64,000 bases of DNA from an uncultured Neglectibacter sp. (GCA_946554335.1 CAMNSA010000003.1:186001-250000), one strand, 5' to 3'. Counted from the first letter of the stretch, positions 8,187 through 17,613 are shown. Notes: a model not told the origin generated them from the letters alone. Made by a program: numbers and translations.

Positions 8187-9602
8187 TCAAGAGAGAATGT
8201 ATACATTCATCGTGCGTCTGCCGATGATGCTACATTCTTCGATGGTGTTGTAGCAAAGATCCGCAATGATCGTGCCGGCCATACAGGCTCCGCCGGTATC
8301 TCCCGCGATCCCGTAGCCGTAAACCACGCTGCCGTCAGGAGAGGTGACATACATCCTGGTGCCGTAGGGGATCACATTGGGATTCACTGCAATAATACCG
8401 TATTCTGCCTTCCAGCCCAAAGAGGTGGTGCCGCCGGGGACGGAATAGGCTGTGCAGTCGCCCGTGAGCAAACGGGAATAGGAAACCACATTCCCCTCAT
8501 GGTCTACAAAGGTCCCGGCAGAGGAGGAATCCACTGAATCGCCCGGCTCGTAACCCTCGTCTTCCTGAAGCTCCTGCGTACCCCGCAGAATCACTTCATC
8601 CACCGGCTCTGTGAGGATGGTCTCCTCCACAGCTACCTTGCCCTCTTCCTTGCCGTCTACAAAGATCACCTCGTAGAGAACTTCCTTCTCTCCGGGGACG
8701 CCGACGACCTTTACCTCGGTCTCGCCCGCTTCCAGCTCGTCGGTATCTTCATAGATAGTCTCAAAGGGCGCTTCCTCTTTCACGAGAAGCTCTTTCTTTG
8801 TCACTCGGAAAACGGTGATGTGCATCCCGTCCGTCAAGCGGTCAGTCTCCCGGCAGCTGATGCGGTCGTCCTCTCCCAGGACCACTCCGCAGCGCTCCAG
8901 CGCTTCTTTGACGGACTGAGCGGCAATCTCGTACTCTTTGGTTTTTCCATCCACGGTCACCTTGATCTTTACGACCCTGGCCACCCGGATATTCATCTTT
9001 TCAAACAGCGGCTCGGACAGGGGGAAATTCAGGGAATCCTCCTTCTGAAGGGTCACACCGGCAGCCGCCAGAGCGTCCTTGACGGTAGCCCCGCTGAGGG
9101 ACACCTGATGGACCTCGCCGTCGGCAATCACGGAAACCGTGCAGGCACGCCTGACCGTGACCTTCAAATCCCTCGTGATCTTCTCTGTGCGGGCAGGGGA
9201 AACCTCGTCCATGTCCCTTAAGAGAATGTTGTTTTCTCTCAGCGCTTCTTCAACCGTTTCGCCCGCATAGGCAACCAGATCCGTTCTCTGGCCTGCCTCG
9301 TCCAGCGTCAGGATGACGCCCCGGCGAACATATACCGTGGTGGTGCTCTGCACTCGCTCCGCCCGGTCCAGCTTTCCCAAGGGAGCAAGACCCAGCTTCT
9401 CGGCTTCGCTGAGAAGATCTTCCAGCTTCGAACTGCTCATGCGGAACGAATATGTATGGTCTCCGTCGATCACATTGGCGGAAACCGTATTGGCGGTAAC
9501 GGTAACGATTGAGGACGCACAGAGCGCAAAAACCAGGACAAGCGCCAGCAAGCCGCGCAGAATCACGCGCCCGGACACTTTCATTTGACTTTTCTCGCGC
9601 AT
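8187..9602 (-). CDS. YabE-like secreted wall protein: three DUF348 domains, G5 and 3D domain
   Basis: A 471-residue exported protein with a signal-anchor at residues 12-38. Three tandem ubiquitin-like DUF348 modules follow (VYVRRGVILTLDEAGQRT; TVRRACTVSVIADGEVHQ; VARVVKIKVTVDGKTKEY), each with a helical insertion phrase such as VEEALRENNILL. Next is a G5 domain around residues 280-345 and a C-terminal 3D barrel (381-471), the fold of MltA-like lytic transglycosylases. Of the three signature aspartates, D435 (AGDTGG) and D448 (ADLCY) are present, but the first is Asn407 (IAVNPNVIP). Related proteins (YabE, Rpf-like) cleave peptidoglycan. The start has AAGGAGC upstream and a near-perfect promoter. 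YabE is often near dnaA; this copy lies 24 kb away. Confidence 0.85.
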   Translation of the reverse strand: MREKSQMKVSGRVILRGLLALVLVFALCASSIVTVTANTVSANVIDGDHTYSFRMSSSKLEDLLSEAEKLGLAPLGKLDRAERVQSTTTVYVRRGVILTLDEAGQRTDLVAYAGETVEEALRENNILLRDMDEVSPARTEKITRDLKVTVRRACTVSVIADGEVHQVSLSGATVKDALAAAGVTLQKEDSLNFPLSEPLFEKMNIRVARVVKIKVTVDGKTKEYEIAAQSVKEALERCGVVLGEDDRISCRETDRLTDGMHITVFRVTKKELLVKEEAPFETIYEDTDELEAGETEVKVVGVPGEKEVLYEVIFVDGKEEGKVAVEETILTEPVDEVILRGTQELQEDEGYEPGDSVDSSSAGTFVDHEGNVVSYSRLLTGDCTAYSVPGGTTSLGWKAEYGIIAVNPNVIPYGTRMYVTSPDGSVVYGYGIAGDTGGACMAGTIIADLCYNTIEECSIIGRRTMNVYILS

Positions 9603-9647
9603 AACAATGCTCCTTCCATCATCCCCATCGAGATGATTCCAAGGGTT

Positions 9648-9676
9648 AGTATAGTCAATTCTTCACGAGGTGTCAA
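9648..9676 (-). promoter_or_regulatory. Strong sigma-A promoter of the G5/3D-domain gene
   Basis: On the minus strand a perfect TTGACA (9671-9676), a 17-base spacer and TATACT (9648-9653) lie about 50 bases before the start codon. Confidence 0.85.
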
Positions 9677-10012
9677 AATTTTTTGCCGGTCAGTTTTGTG
9701 CATTGTGCATAAATATGAATGGTCCATTCCTTAACATAACTTCAGGAAACCCCTTTTTTCCCCGGTTTTTGCTTTTCCTATTTTGAGTTATGGAAACCGG
9801 CCACTGTGCAAATTGTATCAAAATGGCAAAGTTTTCGCTTCTCAGAAGTGGAAACTGGACCTCATTTTTTGCATGATTATTCAGTTTCTACGGGATTTCC
9901 GCATACTTTTTAAGGATTTAACAGGGATTCCTGTATATTATTAAATTCCTTATACAGATTTCCCTGCCCTGTTTCACGGAATTTTTTCGTCTGTTTCACA
10001 GTTTTTCAGAAT
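9677..10012. other. A+T-rich intergenic stretch without a gene
   Basis: About 335 bases between the promoter above and the end of the GH5 gene. I see no open frame with a ribosome site, no strong terminator for the GH5 gene and no tRNA. Only a weak ACAGG/CCTGT hairpin near 9925 stands out. Confidence 0.5.
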
Positions 10013-11599
10013 TTATCCTTGGAATTTCGAAAAGACAAAGGCGCCGCTTTTGCTCAGATCCTGTTCCTGAAGATGGGAGGGGGAGGCTCCCGGAAGCAGC
10101 GCCGCGGAGGATTCACCCTTATCGCAGTAGGACCAGTTGATCCAGCCGATCCGGCGCTTCTCCAAAAAGGCAAGCCAGGCCTCGCTTTCCTTTGTATAGG
10201 TTCCGCCGCCGCCGGAGGCGTCGCTTGTGCCCCATTCCGTAACAAACAGGGGAAGACCTTTTTTCAGGGCGGCCTCTGCCTTATCCCGCAGGCCTTGCCC
10301 ATGGGTCCCGGCGTAAAAATGGAGGCTGTAGAGGATATTTTCATAAGGAAGGGGGTTCTTCGCCGCCTCATCCACATCCTGGCTCCAGGTGGGGGTTCCG
10401 CAGAAGATCACGGCGTTGGGGCTGTTTTTCCGGATCACGGGGATCACCTGGGAGGCATAACGGGAAATATCGCTCCAGGAAACGCCGCCGTTGGGCTCGT
10501 TACAGATCTCGTAGAGCACGCCGGGGTTATTTTGATAGCGAAGGGAAAGCTGGCTGAAAAATTCCTTCGCCTCCCTGGTGTGGGCGTTGGGGTCGCCGTC
10601 GCTCAGGATATGCCAGTCGATCACCACATAGAGGTCCAGGGAAAGGGCGTTGTCCACGGCCTGGATCAATTTCGTCTTGATACTATCTTTATTAGAAAGG
10701 TAACCGCCCTCCTGAGTGTACATGGCCACACGGAATACATTGGCTCCGTATTTCGAGGAAAAGGCCAGCGCTTCCTTGGAGGTAAACTGGGAGTACCACT
10801 GCAAACCGTGAGAGCTCATTCCCCGAAGCATGACAGATTCTCCCGCCTGGTTACACAGCTTTGTCCCCACCACCTGAAGCTGTCCGTTTTGGGAAACACC
10901 GCCGTCCACCGGCGCAGGGGCCGGATCCGGGTCCGGGAGAGGTTCGATCTCCTCCTGGGGGAATTGCCGCAAAGCACGGCAGAACACCGCGCAGCCCTCC
11001 GCCCGGGTGATCCCCTTTCGGGGATAAAATTTCCCCGTTTCATAGCCCTTGATAACGCCGCTTTCATAGGCGGCCAGGACACCATCGTAATATCTGCCGT
11101 CGATCTCGCCGAAATCTTTGATCTCGGCAGACCAGCGGCTGTAATCTCCCCGAAGCTCGGGCGCGAAGGCCTTCATCAGCACCTTTGCAGCCACCTGCCG
11201 GGAAATGGGCTGATTCCACCGGGCAGTGTTATCCGGCGGACACTCGTCCCAGTCGTACCATCCGGCCCGCAGAGCCGCCTCCATCACATCGCTTGCCCAG
11301 TGCCGCTTTCCGGTGGGCTCGGTCTGCAAAGAGACGCACCGGGCGGCTACGGCCACGAATTCCGCGAAGGAAATGGCCCGTTTGGGCTTGAAGGTTCCAT
11401 CCTCATAGCCGCGGAAGATCTCTCGCTTTGCCATCTCGCTCACTTCCTGATAATACCACGCGCCGGGCTTCACATCCCGGAAGGAAGCGGATCCCTCCGC
11501 CCGGCGGGCGGAAGCCGCCTGGCAGGAAGAAGAGCTCACCGGCAGCAGACAGGCGAACAGCAAGAGTATACTGAGAAAGGCCGAGATCCATCGTCTCAT
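10013..11599 (-). CDS. SLH-anchored GH5 endoglucanase (cellulase-like)
   Basis: A 528-residue secreted enzyme. A signal peptide (residues 1-29) leads into two SLH repeats (FRDVKPGAWYYQEVSEMAK; IKDFGEIDGRYYDGVLAAY, followed by GYETGKFYPRKGITRAEG), then a Pro/Asp linker near residue 225 and a GH5 barrel to the end. Glu368 in CNEPNG is the expected acid/base and Glu455 in FVTEWGTS the nucleophile; VIDWHILSDGDPN and SLHFYAG are further GH5 landmarks. Family knowledge suggests beta-1,4-glucan hydrolysis at the cell surface. Subfamily 2 is my best guess. A strong AGGAGG precedes ATG 11599. The gene follows rpsI's terminator with no clear promoter of its own, so readthrough is possible. Confidence 0.9.
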   Translation of the reverse strand: MRRWISAFLSILLLFACLLPVSSSSCQAASARRAEGSASFRDVKPGAWYYQEVSEMAKREIFRGYEDGTFKPKRAISFAEFVAVAARCVSLQTEPTGKRHWASDVMEAALRAGWYDWDECPPDNTARWNQPISRQVAAKVLMKAFAPELRGDYSRWSAEIKDFGEIDGRYYDGVLAAYESGVIKGYETGKFYPRKGITRAEGCAVFCRALRQFPQEEIEPLPDPDPAPAPVDGGVSQNGQLQVVGTKLCNQAGESVMLRGMSSHGLQWYSQFTSKEALAFSSKYGANVFRVAMYTQEGGYLSNKDSIKTKLIQAVDNALSLDLYVVIDWHILSDGDPNAHTREAKEFFSQLSLRYQNNPGVLYEICNEPNGGVSWSDISRYASQVIPVIRKNSPNAVIFCGTPTWSQDVDEAAKNPLPYENILYSLHFYAGTHGQGLRDKAEAALKKGLPLFVTEWGTSDASGGGGTYTKESEAWLAFLEKRRIGWINWSYCDKGESSAALLPGASPSHLQEQDLSKSGAFVFSKFQG

Positions 11600-11640
11600 A
11601 AAAAATCCTCCTAAAGCAGCTTTTTGCTCTCACTCCGGTT

Positions 11641-11679
11641 AAAAAAAGCAAAAGCCCCGCAGGATGTCTCCGCGGAGCT
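11641..11679 (-). terminator. Terminator of the rplM-rpsI operon
   Basis: A hairpin of about ten pairs (11653-11679) followed on the minus strand by TTTGCTTTTTTT. It lies 38 bases after the rpsI stop. Confidence 0.8.
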
Positions 11680-11716
11680 CTTGAACCTCATTTTCCGATG
11701 AGGAAACAGGCCATAA

Positions 11717-12118
11717 TCAGCGCTTCGAGAACTGAGGCGCGCGACGGGCGGCCTTGAGGCCGTACTTCTTTCTTTCCTTCATTCTGGGGTCACGGGTCAG
11801 GAACCCGGCCTTCTTCAGGGTGGCGCGAAGGTTCTCAGAGTCATACTGAAGCAGAGCTCTGGCAACGCCGTGACGGATGGCGCCGGCCTGGCCGGTCACT
11901 CCGCCGCCGGCTACGCGGCACACCACATCGAACTTCTGGTCGGTATCAGTCAGGGTCAGAGGCTGACGGACAATGTACTTCAAAGTGTCCAGGCCAAAAT
12001 AATCGTCGATATCCCGGTCATTGATGGTGATCTTACCGGTGCCCTGATAAATTCTCACTCTGGCGACAGAGCTCTTTCTTCTGCCGGTTCCGTAGAAATA
12101 AGGTGCAGTCTCGTACAT
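11717..12118 (-). CDS. rpsI: 30S ribosomal protein S9
   Basis: A 133-residue protein of the small subunit, positioned at the decoding site with its basic tail near the P-site tRNA. Diagnostic segments are [55 protein letters not shown], and the invariant tail [15 protein letters not shown] chose ATG 12118 ([15 protein letters not shown]) because AGGAGG lies nine bases upstream; the frame extends 17 codons further but without support. It follows rplM by 16 bases in the universal rplM-rpsI order. Confidence 0.97.
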   Translation of the reverse strand: MYETAPYFYGTGRRKSSVARVRIYQGTGKITINDRDIDDYFGLDTLKYIVRQPLTLTDTDQKFDVVCRVAGGGVTGQAGAIRHGVARALLQYDSENLRATLKKAGFLTRDPRMKERKKYGLKAARRAPQFSKR

Positions 12119-12134
12119 TCTTAACATCCTCCTC

Positions 12135-12563
12135 TCACAGTTCCCACTGGGCGGGTTTCTGGGCAGCATGCTTGTGCTCGCTGCCGGCGTAGGCGCGCAG
12201 ACGCCCCAAAGCGTCGCGGCCGATGGAGTTCGAAGGGATCATTCCCTTGACAGCCAGCTGCATGGCAAGCTCGGGCTTCGTCTTCATCAGGGTGTCATAG
12301 CGGACCGCCTTCAGGTGGCCGATGTACCCGGTGTGACGGTAATAATACTTCTTCTGCTCTTTGCCTCCAGTGAGCACAGCGTCCTTGCAGTTGATGATGA
12401 TCACATGGTCTCCGCAGTCAACATGAGGGGCAAAGGTGGGCTTATGCTTGCCGCGAAGCAGAACGGCAGCCTGAGCCGCTACACGGCCCAAGGGCTTTCC
12501 GGCGGCGTCGATTACATACCATTTGCGGTCCACTTGACCGGCTTTGGGCATATAAGTAGACAT
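12135..12563 (-). CDS. rplM: 50S ribosomal protein L13
   Basis: A 142-residue large-subunit assembly protein. The N-terminus [20 protein letters not shown], the block [21 protein letters not shown], the loop [28 protein letters not shown], and [19 protein letters not shown] are all characteristic. AGGAGG lies ten bases before the ATG. It is the first gene of a two-gene operon with rpsI. Its leader of about 80 bases runs from a near-consensus promoter and could carry an L13-type autoregulatory structure, but I cannot confirm the fold. Confidence 0.97.
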   Translation of the reverse strand: MSTYMPKAGQVDRKWYVIDAAGKPLGRVAAQAAVLLRGKHKPTFAPHVDCGDHVIIINCKDAVLTGGKEQKKYYYRHTGYIGHLKAVRYDTLMKTKPELAMQLAVKGMIPSNSIGRDALGRLRAYAGSEHKHAAQKPAQWEL

Positions 12564-12644
12564 AGCTTTTTACCTCCTGGTTTCTACTTTTCTTGATTTC
12601 CCGTTTTATGATAAAAGAGAAGCACTCTTTTTGGGCGCCTTAAC

Positions 12645-12673
12645 AGCATATCACAGGCATTTTCGCCTGTCAA
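12645..12673 (-). promoter_or_regulatory. Promoter of the rplM-rpsI operon
   Basis: On the minus strand TTGACA (12668-12673), 17 bases, TATGCT (12645-12650). The spacer contains an ACAGGC/GCCTGT palindrome that overlaps the -35 end. Confidence 0.8.
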
Positions 12674-12783
12674 TACTTTTTTCTCTATTTTTTAATCTGC
12701 CGAAACATCTCTCTTTCTTTCTCCCGTTTTCATCTTAAAATCTCTCGTTTTCTCTTTTGCTATTTTTGTTTTTTACAGCGAGG

Positions 12784-12826
12784 AAAACCGCCTGTCCCCC
12801 CAAAAACCCGGAAAACAGGCGGTTTT
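12784..12826 (-). terminator. Terminator at the end of the ABC operon
   Basis: A perfect 12-bp stem (12784-12795 with 12815-12826) whose minus-strand 3' arm ends in four T residues. It starts only four bases past the stop codon of the substrate-binding lipoprotein. Confidence 0.8.
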
Positions 12827-12830
12827 ATCT

Positions 12831-13856
12831 TCATTCTTCCTGTTCAAAAATCACGGCTTTTTTCGCCGTGTCCGCGGGAATGGAAAGTCCCAGCGTCTTC
12901 TGTACGCTCTGGTTCAGGTAGATCCCAGTGGCGTCCAGAGTTTTCACCGGTACTTCTTTCACCTGTTTCCCCGCCATCAGCTCCACCGCCATATCCGCGG
13001 CGAAGCGTCCTATCTCTTCATAGTCGGCGCTGACCGAGGCGAACGCCCCCTCCCGTACCAGGGGAGATACCCCGGTGTACCAGGGGATCCCGGCCTCCTG
13101 AACCATTGGCAGAAGCGCCGCGGTATCCAGACCCTCATCAGCTCCTGTGAAAATCGCGCCGCAGGACTTACACAGCTCCCGGGCCTCCTTTTCCAGATCC
13201 TCTTTGGAGGGCACTGCCTTCTCCACCACTTCGATCTCTTTTCCCTTACAAAAGGCTTTTACCTGCTCCACGACCCCCAGGCTGTCCTGCTCTCCGCTGT
13301 AGAGCAGCCCCAGCTTCTTCAGATCCGGGTCGCTCTGCAAAGCAATTTCCAGCAGCTTTTCCGCCGGGAAAGGGGATGCGACGCCCGTCATATTTCCCTC
13401 CGGCTCCTTTAGGTTCTTGAGCCCCAGGCTCCCGGCAGGATCGCTTACCGCGGCAAAAACCACCTTGATCTGGGTCCCCTGCGCGGCGGAATAGGCCGCT
13501 TTGGCTGCCGGAGCCGAGGACGCGACGATCAGATCCACCTCATCGGTGACGAACTTTTCACAGATCTGCTCCGCTTCCTCTTCGTCACCCCGGGCGTTCT
13601 GGTAGTCGATCTCAAGCCTTTCCTCGCCGTATCCCCACTCGTCCAGGCGGCTTAAAAACGCCTCTCTCACACAGTTGAGGGAAGGGCTTTCCCCAAACTG
13701 GCAGAGCCCGATGCGATAGGGAGACAGCTTTTTCACCTCTCCTGAGCTTTCCGGGGAAGAGCTTTCTGAAGACACGGAGGAGGGGGACAGGGTACAGCCT
13801 GCCATCATTAAAATACACAGGGTCAGGCAGAGCAACACATTCCACCTTTTTTTCAT
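12831..13856 (-). CDS. ABC substrate-binding lipoprotein, TrpX/DUF534-like
   Basis: A 341-residue lipoprotein: a signal peptide ending LMMAGC (lipidated Cys21), a Ser/Glu spacer of about 30 residues, then a two-lobed periplasmic-binding fold. Family landmarks include YRIGLCQFGESPSLNCVREAF, DLIVASSAPAAKAA, VVFAAVSDPAG, NMTGVASPFP, and FTGADEGLDTAALLPMV. ATG 13856 (MKKRW) has AAAGGA at good spacing; an earlier ATG at 13886 does not. TrpX-type proteins normally work with their own permease and ATPase; here the gene is last in a Gld-type operon, 39 bases after the DUF4340 gene, and no cognate permease is nearby. Confidence 0.8.
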   Translation of the reverse strand: MKKRWNVLLCLTLCILMMAGCTLSPSSVSSESSSPESSGEVKKLSPYRIGLCQFGESPSLNCVREAFLSRLDEWGYGEERLEIDYQNARGDEEEAEQICEKFVTDEVDLIVASSAPAAKAAYSAAQGTQIKVVFAAVSDPAGSLGLKNLKEPEGNMTGVASPFPAEKLLEIALQSDPDLKKLGLLYSGEQDSLGVVEQVKAFCKGKEIEVVEKAVPSKEDLEKEARELCKSCGAIFTGADEGLDTAALLPMVQEAGIPWYTGVSPLVREGAFASVSADYEEIGRFAADMAVELMAGKQVKEVPVKTLDATGIYLNQSVQKTLGLSIPADTAKKAVIFEQEE

Positions 13857-13895
13857 AAGCCGTTTCCTTTCCCGAAAGATTCTCATGAAGCTTCT

Positions 13896-15386
13896 TTATT
13901 CCTTTACTTCCTTCAGCGCCTCATTGGCACAGAGCTTTTCGATCAACGCGGTCACATTGTCCACCGAGCTCCTTCGCGTCTGGCCGGAATATCCGCCGTT
14001 GAGATAGGCCGCGTACCGATCCTGCCCCTCAATGGGATAGTATTCCATGAGCGTTTCCTCGCGGCCGTCAAAATACTCAAATTTCGCGGTGAACGCCGGG
14101 GTTTTTCCGCTTTCCGCCGATTCCGTACTGAGCACGGAAATGCTGATCAGCTTCTGATAGAACGGCTGGTAAGTGGCGCTGTAGCTGATTTCTTTTCCAT
14201 CCGGGCCTTTGATTGAAAGATTATAGACCTTATTGGCTTCTGTGGAGCGCTCTTCGTCCTCCGTGCGGGTGATGGAAAACACATTGGTCTTTCCCCCAAA
14301 GGTGAGAGTGAGCTTTTCCACTTCGTTGATATTGGGAAGCCAGACATAGCTGGTGCGCAGATCCATCAAGGTCGCCTCCGCCCAGTTGGCCACCGTATCG
14401 GAGGTCACCTGATAAACCACATCGGCGTCGTCTGCCATGAGAAAACGGTTGTTGCCCCCATCTTCCTCGCTGACCTTCAGGGTATGCTTTTCCCCGTTGA
14501 GATCAAACTCGATCTGGGCAAAGGGGGTATCCAGGCCATATTGGGAAAGCTGGTCTCCCGTGACCTCCACCGCTACCGCCTGGGTCACGGAAAGGCTCTT
14601 CAGATCGGTGATCAAATTGCTGAACCATTCTGTGCCCGCCTCCGCCGTGATGGGAGTGGTCACCCGATAGCCGCCGATCAGCTTCTTGTCCTGCACGATC
14701 TCAATGGGTTCCGGGAAATTGGTTCCGGTAAACAGGATCCGGTAAAGCACATCGGCGTCCTTTACCTCTACTGCGGAACCCTCGCTGTTGGTGGACTCCT
14801 TGGTCAGATCCGCTATCTCGTAGATATCGGTGCTGAGAAACTCCGCCTTGCCGCTTAAAAAGGCACTGCCCATACTGGTGACCACATAGCAGACTCCGTC
14901 CTTCATCAGGTACTTTCCGGAGCCGCCCGCGGCGTCGTCACCCAGGATCAGCTCGTTTGATTCTCCGTTTTTCAGCTCCACCGTAATCTTCGCCTTTCCG
15001 TTTCCGGAAAGTCCGAACTCCTGAAGATCCGTAAGCTCGCCCAGATCCCGCTTCGCGGTGATGTCCAGAGAAGCCCTGGAGACGCTGGAGATCAGAGAGG
15101 TGTTCAGCTTGTATTTTTGCAGGCCCTCAATGGTAAAGGAAACCTCGTCGTCCTCAGAGGCGGCGGGATCGGGGATCAGCTTAAAGGAGCCCTTTTCGTT
15201 CTCTATCAGAATCCCGGAGACCTCTGACGCTTCCACGCTCAATACCTTTTCCGAAACGGTGGAGGCAGCGGAAGAGGAGGAGATCTCCTCCGCCTGCGGC
15301 TTTGTCAGCCAAAGGGTCAAACAGGCCAGGCCCATAACCACCAGAACTCCCGCCATAATCAAAATATTGCGAACGGTCTTTTTCAT
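13896..15386 (-). CDS. DUF4340-domain membrane-anchored protein of a Gld-type ABC operon
   Basis: A 496-residue protein with one N-terminal membrane segment (residues 6-28), a short Ser linker, and a large extracytoplasmic beta-rich domain. Features matching DUF4340 include SGILIENEKGSFKLI near the start, the repeated YGL-type unit LSQYGLDTPFAQIEFDLNG, and VTSDTVANWAEATLMDLRTSYVW. Such proteins are coupled to GldG-like and ABC-2 components; biochemical role unknown. The start follows the GldG-like stop by four bases, so translation is probably coupled. Confidence 0.8.
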   Translation of the reverse strand: MKKTVRNILIMAGVLVVMGLACLTLWLTKPQAEEISSSSAASTVSEKVLSVEASEVSGILIENEKGSFKLIPDPAASEDDEVSFTIEGLQKYKLNTSLISSVSRASLDITAKRDLGELTDLQEFGLSGNGKAKITVELKNGESNELILGDDAAGGSGKYLMKDGVCYVVTSMGSAFLSGKAEFLSTDIYEIADLTKESTNSEGSAVEVKDADVLYRILFTGTNFPEPIEIVQDKKLIGGYRVTTPITAEAGTEWFSNLITDLKSLSVTQAVAVEVTGDQLSQYGLDTPFAQIEFDLNGEKHTLKVSEEDGGNNRFLMADDADVVYQVTSDTVANWAEATLMDLRTSYVWLPNINEVEKLTLTFGGKTNVFSITRTEDEERSTEANKVYNLSIKGPDGKEISYSATYQPFYQKLISISVLSTESAESGKTPAFTAKFEYFDGREETLMEYYPIEGQDRYAAYLNGGYSGQTRRSSVDNVTALIEKLCANEALKEVKE

Positions 15387-15390
15387 AGGC

Positions 15391-16893
15391 TTACAGGTGC
15401 CTCCTCTTCAGGAATACCACGATACCCGCGATCAGCAGCGCGAGGGGGATCCCCACGGTGAACACACCCAGCCCCAGCATATTCAGAGTGGCGGCGGAGG
15501 CGGTGATATCCACGGCAGTGGTGGTGACCTCTTCGGTGAGGACCGTGGTCACAGAGCTGTCGTCTGTAGCTGTTACATAATGGAACAGGTCCATCAGATA
15601 CTGACGGTTGCTGAAGGTATTGCTCAAATAGGAGCTGACAAACATCTGCGTGGAACCGAACATCACCACATTCTTGGAATAGATGTCATTGCCGTCCTGT
15701 ACGATCTTGCTGGAAAGGGTAGCCAAAAGCTGTTCCCCCGTCTTGGGAGTGTCCCCTTCTTTCATATCGTCTGTGAACACATAGGCGCTGTCGGAAGAGA
15801 CCCACAGCTTCTGCACGCCGATCTCATCGTTGGCAGAGAACACCATGCTCAGAGGAGTGGTCCTGGGAGAGACCAGCACCCGATAGGCGTTGTCCTCCAG
15901 CACCTCCTCCGCGGAGCTTGCGAAAATGGAGGTGGCGTCCATCAGCACCTGGCTGCTGTCTGTCTCGGCGACGAGCCCCTGCTCTGCCTTAACGCCCCAT
16001 TCCTCCAGGAACTCAGCAAGCTTCGGCAGCTCGCCCTGGGCGTAGTCGCAGGTTACCATCACGGTGCGGTCGGACAGGGGGCCGTCGGAAGCCAAGAAGG
16101 TCCTCAGCTTTTCAATCTCCCCGTCGGTATAGTCGGTAGAGGGCGCCGTGATCAGCACCACCTGGGCTTCCTCCGGGATCTCCCCGGTGAGGAGCTCTAT
16201 CTCCTGCACATCAAAGTTCTCCCGTTCCAGAAGTCCGTCAAAGGAGGAGCGCATATCGCTGCCCAAAAGCTCACCGTGTCCGGTGACCACTGCCACCACC
16301 GGGACCTTGTCCAGGTTCACGGCCTCCAGGGCTGCCGCCAAAGCACTGTCCACCTTGGAATAGATCTCATAGGTCTGCTGATCCTGGCCAAAGAAATCGT
16401 TGGTGGTCAAAACCCGGTACCGCTTATCCGTTTCCACCAGCACCTTGCCGGTAGTCAGCGATTCCGAAGCATATTGGCTGATAAACTGCGGGTTTTTGTC
16501 CGGATCGATATACTGTGTCTTGATCTTGCCGTTGGCTTCCTTCAGACGGTCGGCGAGATTCGCCACTTGGCTGTACTTGACCTGGCTGGAAATCTGATCC
16601 TTCCGGTAGGCGTCCTCGCTGCCGATGAGATAGATCCTCGTCTCTTCTTCGATCCCCTTGGCAATCTCCAAGGCCTGATCGGAAAGGGTGTTGATCTTCT
16701 GCGCCGTCAGGTCGATATTCATGGAGGGGAACCGCTGAGAAAGGGTGGAAACCACCAGGTTCAACACGATCACGATGGCGATAAACACCACGCACATCAG
16801 GGTGGAAAGACCGCCCCGCTTGAATTTATTGCTTCTAAGCGCCTTGCGGACGGATCCCGCAGACTGATTCTGCTGTTTGTTTTTCATTTTCAC
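15391..16893 (-). CDS. GldG-like ABC transporter auxiliary protein
   Basis: A 500-residue membrane protein with an N-terminal span (about residues 30-52), an extracytoplasmic region of some 420 residues, and a C-terminal span ending VFLKRRHL. The first external part (MNIDLTAQKINTLSDQALEI, EETRIYLIG, YIDPDKNPQF) and the VVAVVTGHGE block match the GldG/IFT-like family linked to ABC-2 exporters. The frame opens with GTG 16893, with an in-frame ATG two codons later; both can use GGGAG, so the exact start is open. It lies between the permease and the DUF4340 gene. Confidence 0.82.
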   Translation of the reverse strand: MKMKNKQQNQSAGSVRKALRSNKFKRGGLSTLMCVVFIAIVIVLNLVVSTLSQRFPSMNIDLTAQKINTLSDQALEIAKGIEEETRIYLIGSEDAYRKDQISSQVKYSQVANLADRLKEANGKIKTQYIDPDKNPQFISQYASESLTTGKVLVETDKRYRVLTTNDFFGQDQQTYEIYSKVDSALAAALEAVNLDKVPVVAVVTGHGELLGSDMRSSFDGLLERENFDVQEIELLTGEIPEEAQVVLITAPSTDYTDGEIEKLRTFLASDGPLSDRTVMVTCDYAQGELPKLAEFLEEWGVKAEQGLVAETDSSQVLMDATSIFASSAEEVLEDNAYRVLVSPRTTPLSMVFSANDEIGVQKLWVSSDSAYVFTDDMKEGDTPKTGEQLLATLSSKIVQDGNDIYSKNVVMFGSTQMFVSSYLSNTFSNRQYLMDLFHYVTATDDSSVTTVLTEEVTTTAVDITASAATLNMLGLGVFTVGIPLALLIAGIVVFLKRRHL

Positions 16894-16905
16894 CGCTCTC
16901 CCTTC

Positions 16906-17613
16906 TCAGTTCCAGCGGCGGCTTTCCAGCTTGCGCGCCGTCAAAAAGACAAATATGGCCATTACGCTCAGGAAAAATACTACGCTGGACAAGTCAAAGA
17001 GTCCCTGAGCAAACGGGGTATATCTGGAGTTAAAGGAGATCCAGTTCACAATGGCGGTAAGCCACTGAGAGGAGAGGCCGGAGGCCAGGTTGTCCATGAG
17101 CATCAGAAACACCGCCACCGCAAAGGTCCCGATGGCCGCGATGACCTGGCTTACGGTAAGGCTGGAGATGAATACGCCGATGGACACCATTGCGCCGCCG
17201 TAAAGCAGGGTCCCGATATAGTTCCCTAAAATGACGCCCCAGGACGGACTTCCCAAAAAGGTGACCGCCACCGCGGGCAGAAGCCCCAGAGTAGAGGCAA
17301 TGAAATAGACAAAGAAGGAGGAGAAAAATTTCCCCAGCACAATGGACACCGTGCCTACCGGCGCGGTCAAGAGCGCCTGATCCGTCTTATTTTTCTGGTC
17401 GTCGCTCATGCTGCGCATGGTGATGATGGGAATCACGATCATACAGAAGGAAAACATGGAACTGTATACATAGGAAATATAGCTGGTGCTGTGGGTATAC
17501 ATCACGACGCCGTAATATTCGAAACCGTAAATGGCCGCCAGCGCGGCAACGCACACATAACCAATGGGAGAGGCAAAATAGGCCCGGAGCTCCCGCTTAA
17601 ATATCGCTCTCAT
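16906..17613 (-). CDS. ABC-2 type permease, GldF-like
   Basis: A 235-residue polytopic protein with six hydrophobic helices. MRAIFKRELRAYFASPIGYV is the usual amphipathic entry of GldF-like permeases; TMRSMSDDQKNKTDQALLTAPV between spans 2 and 3 is the cytoplasmic coupling stretch of ABC-2 systems; the tail FVFLTARKLESRRWN is basic. It overlaps the ATPase gene by 17 bases, so it is almost certainly translationally coupled to it. With the ATPase and the GldG-like protein it should form one membrane complex. The substrate is unknown. Confidence 0.85.
   Translation of the reverse strand: MRAIFKRELRAYFASPIGYVCVAALAAIYGFEYYGVVMYTHSTSYISYVYSSMFSFCMIVIPIITMRSMSDDQKNKTDQALLTAPVGTVSIVLGKFFSSFFVYFIASTLGLLPAVAVTFLGSPSWGVILGNYIGTLLYGGAMVSIGVFISSLTVSQVIAAIGTFAVAVFLMLMDNLASGLSSQWLTAIVNWISFNSRYTPFAQGLFDLSSVVFFLSVMAIFVFLTARKLESRRWN

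Noticed and set aside
10019-11614. Plus-strand frame of 531 codons opposite the GH5 gene
   Set aside because: Mirror of a GC-rich gene; catalytic motifs and ribosome site belong to the minus strand.
12564-12644. L13 leader autoregulatory RNA before rplM
   Set aside because: Position is right, but I cannot confirm the fold by eye; an Rfam L13_leader search would decide.
15058-17229. Long plus-strand open frame (723 codons) across the DUF4340, GldG and permease genes
   Set aside because: Spans three well-supported minus-strand genes in antisense; low-complexity His/Gln-rich product typical of shadow frames.
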